64,000 nt of DNA from Bacillota bacterium (lineage in GTDB: Bacteria > Bacillota > Clostridia > Peptostreptococcales > Anaerovoracaceae). How positions within the stretch are numbered: position 1 is the first letter of the stretch; each line of letters opens with the position of its first letter. The stretch covers positions 62,001 to 126,000 of the forward strand of contig JAUNFA010000001.1 of NCBI GenBank assembly GCA_030525285.1, in the 5' to 3' direction. Below, piece after piece: positions 62,799 to 64,000 of the stretch. Under the pieces are notes generated by a model. That model was not told where the DNA came from and did no database searches. It worked only from the letters and a program-made list of their open reading frames with translations. The translations under genes were made by a program, and so were the position numbers.

Positions 62799-63389
62799 AT
62801 GGCACTAAGTGCTTCAGAATTAAATGATCTGGAATATCAACAGGCGAAACATGACTCTACCGAGCTTCTGATAGATGGTAAACGAGTCCGTAAGCTGTTT
62901 CTAGCTGGTCGTTCCGAAGCTGGTAAGACTACGCTTATCCAGGCTCTCAAGGGTGACGACATCAATTACGACAAGACTCAGTACATTAACAGCTGGGACA
63001 TTTTTATCGATACACCCGGTGAATATTACGAATCCAAATATTCATCATCTTCCGTAGCGCTTTGCTGTTTCTCTTTCGAAAGTGATCTTGTGGGAATTCT
63101 TGCCGGAGCTGACGAACCATGGAGTATTCTAGGTTATGGACTTCCTACAGCAATAAACAGACCACTGATTGGAATAGTAACCAAGTGTGACTCGCCTAAG
63201 GCCAACGTTCCCATGGCAAGGCTATGGCTTGAGAATGCAGGTGTCTCCCGAATATTTGAAGTTGATTCAGTTACCGGACGCGGCATACAGGAATTGAGAG
63301 ATTACCTTTTCCAGCCTGTAGACGATCCCATTTCTCTTGAGGAAGCTATTGCTATCCAGCAAAACGGCGGTCAGGAATGGAACGCATAA
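62799..63389 (+). CDS. eutP: EutP/PduV family GTPase
   Basis: 196 residues. G1 GRSEAGKTTL (about 37-46), G3 DTPGEY, G4 TKCD. A family member associated with ethanolamine or propanediol microcompartments, perhaps in positioning or acetate handling. GGAGG lies ten bases before the ATG. Third gene of the trio; a strong terminator follows. The N-terminal 25 residues precede the P-loop and are longer than in many EutP proteins. Confidence 0.9.
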   Translation: MALSASELNDLEYQQAKHDSTELLIDGKRVRKLFLAGRSEAGKTTLIQALKGDDINYDKTQYINSWDIFIDTPGEYYESKYSSSSVALCCFSFESDLVGILAGADEPWSILGYGLPTAINRPLIGIVTKCDSPKANVPMARLWLENAGVSRIFEVDSVTGRGIQELRDYLFQPVDDPISLEEAIAIQQNGGQEWNA

Positions 63390-63407
63390 ACAATTTAATC
63401 AGCAAAC

Positions 63408-63448
63408 AAAAATGTTGCATTAAGTATAAGTTTAATGCAACATTTTTT
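63408..63448 (+). terminator. Terminator after eutP
   Basis: Perfect 16-pair stem AAAAATGTTGCATTAA / TTAATGCAACATTTTT with an eight-base loop and a following TTG TTTTG; AT-rich and symmetrical, so it may also end the convergent sulfhydrylase gene. Confidence 0.85.
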
Positions 63449-63458
63449 GTTTTGAAAT

Positions 63459-64000
63459 TTAAAGTATATCCAGCGCCTGCTTAAGATCGTAAATCAGATC
63501 TTCTTTATCTTCAAGACCGCAGGACATTCTTACAAGGCCTGCAGGGATTCCTGCTTCTTCGAGCTGAGCGTCCGACATCTGTCTGTGAGTTGAAGTTGCA
63601 GGATTCAGACAGCATGTTCTGGCATCAGCAACGTGAGTTTCTATTGCAGCCAGTTTAAGTGCTTTCATGAACTTTTCGGCAGCCTGCCTTCCACCCTTAA
63701 CAACAAAGGAAACTACACCGCATCCACCCTTTGGCAGATATTTCTGAGCAGTTTCATAATATGGATCCGACTTGAGTCCTGAATAGTTCACCTTCTCAAC
63801 CATTGGATGACTTTCAAGGAATTCAGCAACAGCCTGACCATTCTCAACGTGTCTTGCCATTCTCACATGAAGTGACTCAAGACCCATATTCAGATAGAAA
63901 GCATGCTGAGGTGACTGAATTGAACCCAAATCTCTCATTAACTGAGCCGTTGCTTTCGTAATAAATGCACCTTCTTTGCCAAACTTTTCGGCATAAGTAA
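63459..64000 (-). CDS. O-acetylhomoserine sulfhydrylase (Cys/Met PLP family), C-terminal part
   Basis: The gene continues beyond the window; 180 codons are present. The frame reads FITKATAQLMRDLGSIQSPQHAFYLNMGLESLHVRMARH, with the helix and substrate-binding Arg segment typical of MetY, then GGCGVVSFVVKGGRQAAEKF, ETHVADARTCCLNPATSTHRQM and IRMSCGLEDKEDLIYDL-like end (VRMSCGLEDKEDLIYDL). Uses H2S to make homocysteine from O-acetylhomoserine. The PLP lysine is not in the part seen. Convergent with eutP. Confidence 0.9.
   Translation of the reverse strand, partial: TYAEKFGKEGAFITKATAQLMRDLGSIQSPQHAFYLNMGLESLHVRMARHVENGQAVAEFLESHPMVEKVNYSGLKSDPYYETAQKYLPKGGCGVVSFVVKGGRQAAEKFMKALKLAAIETHVADARTCCLNPATSTHRQMSDAQLEEAGIPAGLVRMSCGLEDKEDLIYDLKQALDIL

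Noticed and set aside
1..64000. CRISPR arrays, tRNA or rRNA genes
   Set aside because: No regularly spaced repeats of 25-40 bases, no cloverleaf-like sequences with TTCRA arms next to acceptor stems, and no rRNA motifs were recognised by reading.

Overview
The window is a gene-dense, low-to-moderate GC stretch of a Gram-positive anaerobe of the Clostridia type. Evidence: the Firmicutes order phoH-ybeY-cdd-era-recO, a single-chain glycyl-tRNA synthetase followed by pyruvate phosphate dikinase, strong GGAGG-type ribosome binding sites, a sortase-type surface protein, a preQ1-I riboswitch in front of a QueT transporter, BMC shell proteins and a clostridial (TnpX-like) serine recombinase remnant. 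A family within Eubacteriales is likely, but no species is claimed.

Layout. 1-10.4 kb: one long minus-strand run from a 49-residue protein through DUF308, two flavoproteins, phoH, ybeY, cdd, era, recO, DUF4342 and glyS to a ppdK cut by the window edge. 10.5-12.3 kb: dinB and a hotdog thioesterase on the plus strand, ending at a terminator. 12.4-21.8 kb, minus: ABC-F ATPase, pfkA, dnaE, a small membrane protein, MscS and typA. 21.9-29.0 kb: mostly plus-strand housekeeping genes (methyltransferase, azlCD, radical SAM, ACT + UPF0210, rpoN), with ung convergent.

29-41.4 kb is the accessory region. It holds a MerR-controlled pair of small multidrug transporters, a triply damaged serine recombinase, two 67-bp direct repeats that are remnants of a patatin-like gene, ADP-ribosylglycohydrolase, a VOC protein, an MFS transporter behind an attenuator-like leader, a beta-helix lipoprotein with a large sortase-type surface protein under a two-operator promoter, GT8 glycosyltransferase, and a decayed gene end.

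41.4-51.4 kb: DUF1275, adenine deaminase, a LysR regulator divergent from a ureohydrolase/YjiH pair with a terminator-like leader hairpin, an XRE regulator, preQ1-controlled QueT and a U32-family protein. 51.4-54.3 kb: a DHA2-type MFS transporter with an unusual extracytoplasmic loop of about 440 residues containing three ungapped 71-residue repeats, behind a promoter with a 24-bp palindrome. 54.3-60 kb: a zinc-ribbon protein, an apparently autoregulated GntR-ABC operon, chorismate mutase-ACT, and an operon with a MazG-like fusion, a Nudix hydrolase and two unknown proteins. 60-64 kb: alpha/beta hydrolase, thrH, an orphan EutS-EutS-EutP cluster and a partial sulfhydrylase gene.

The observations most worth following are the MFS loop repeats, the orphan BMC trio, the two attenuator-like leaders, the two-operator surface-protein promoter, and the SMR pair in which one subunit lacks the essential glutamate. 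No CRISPR array, rRNA, tRNA or replication origin was recognised.
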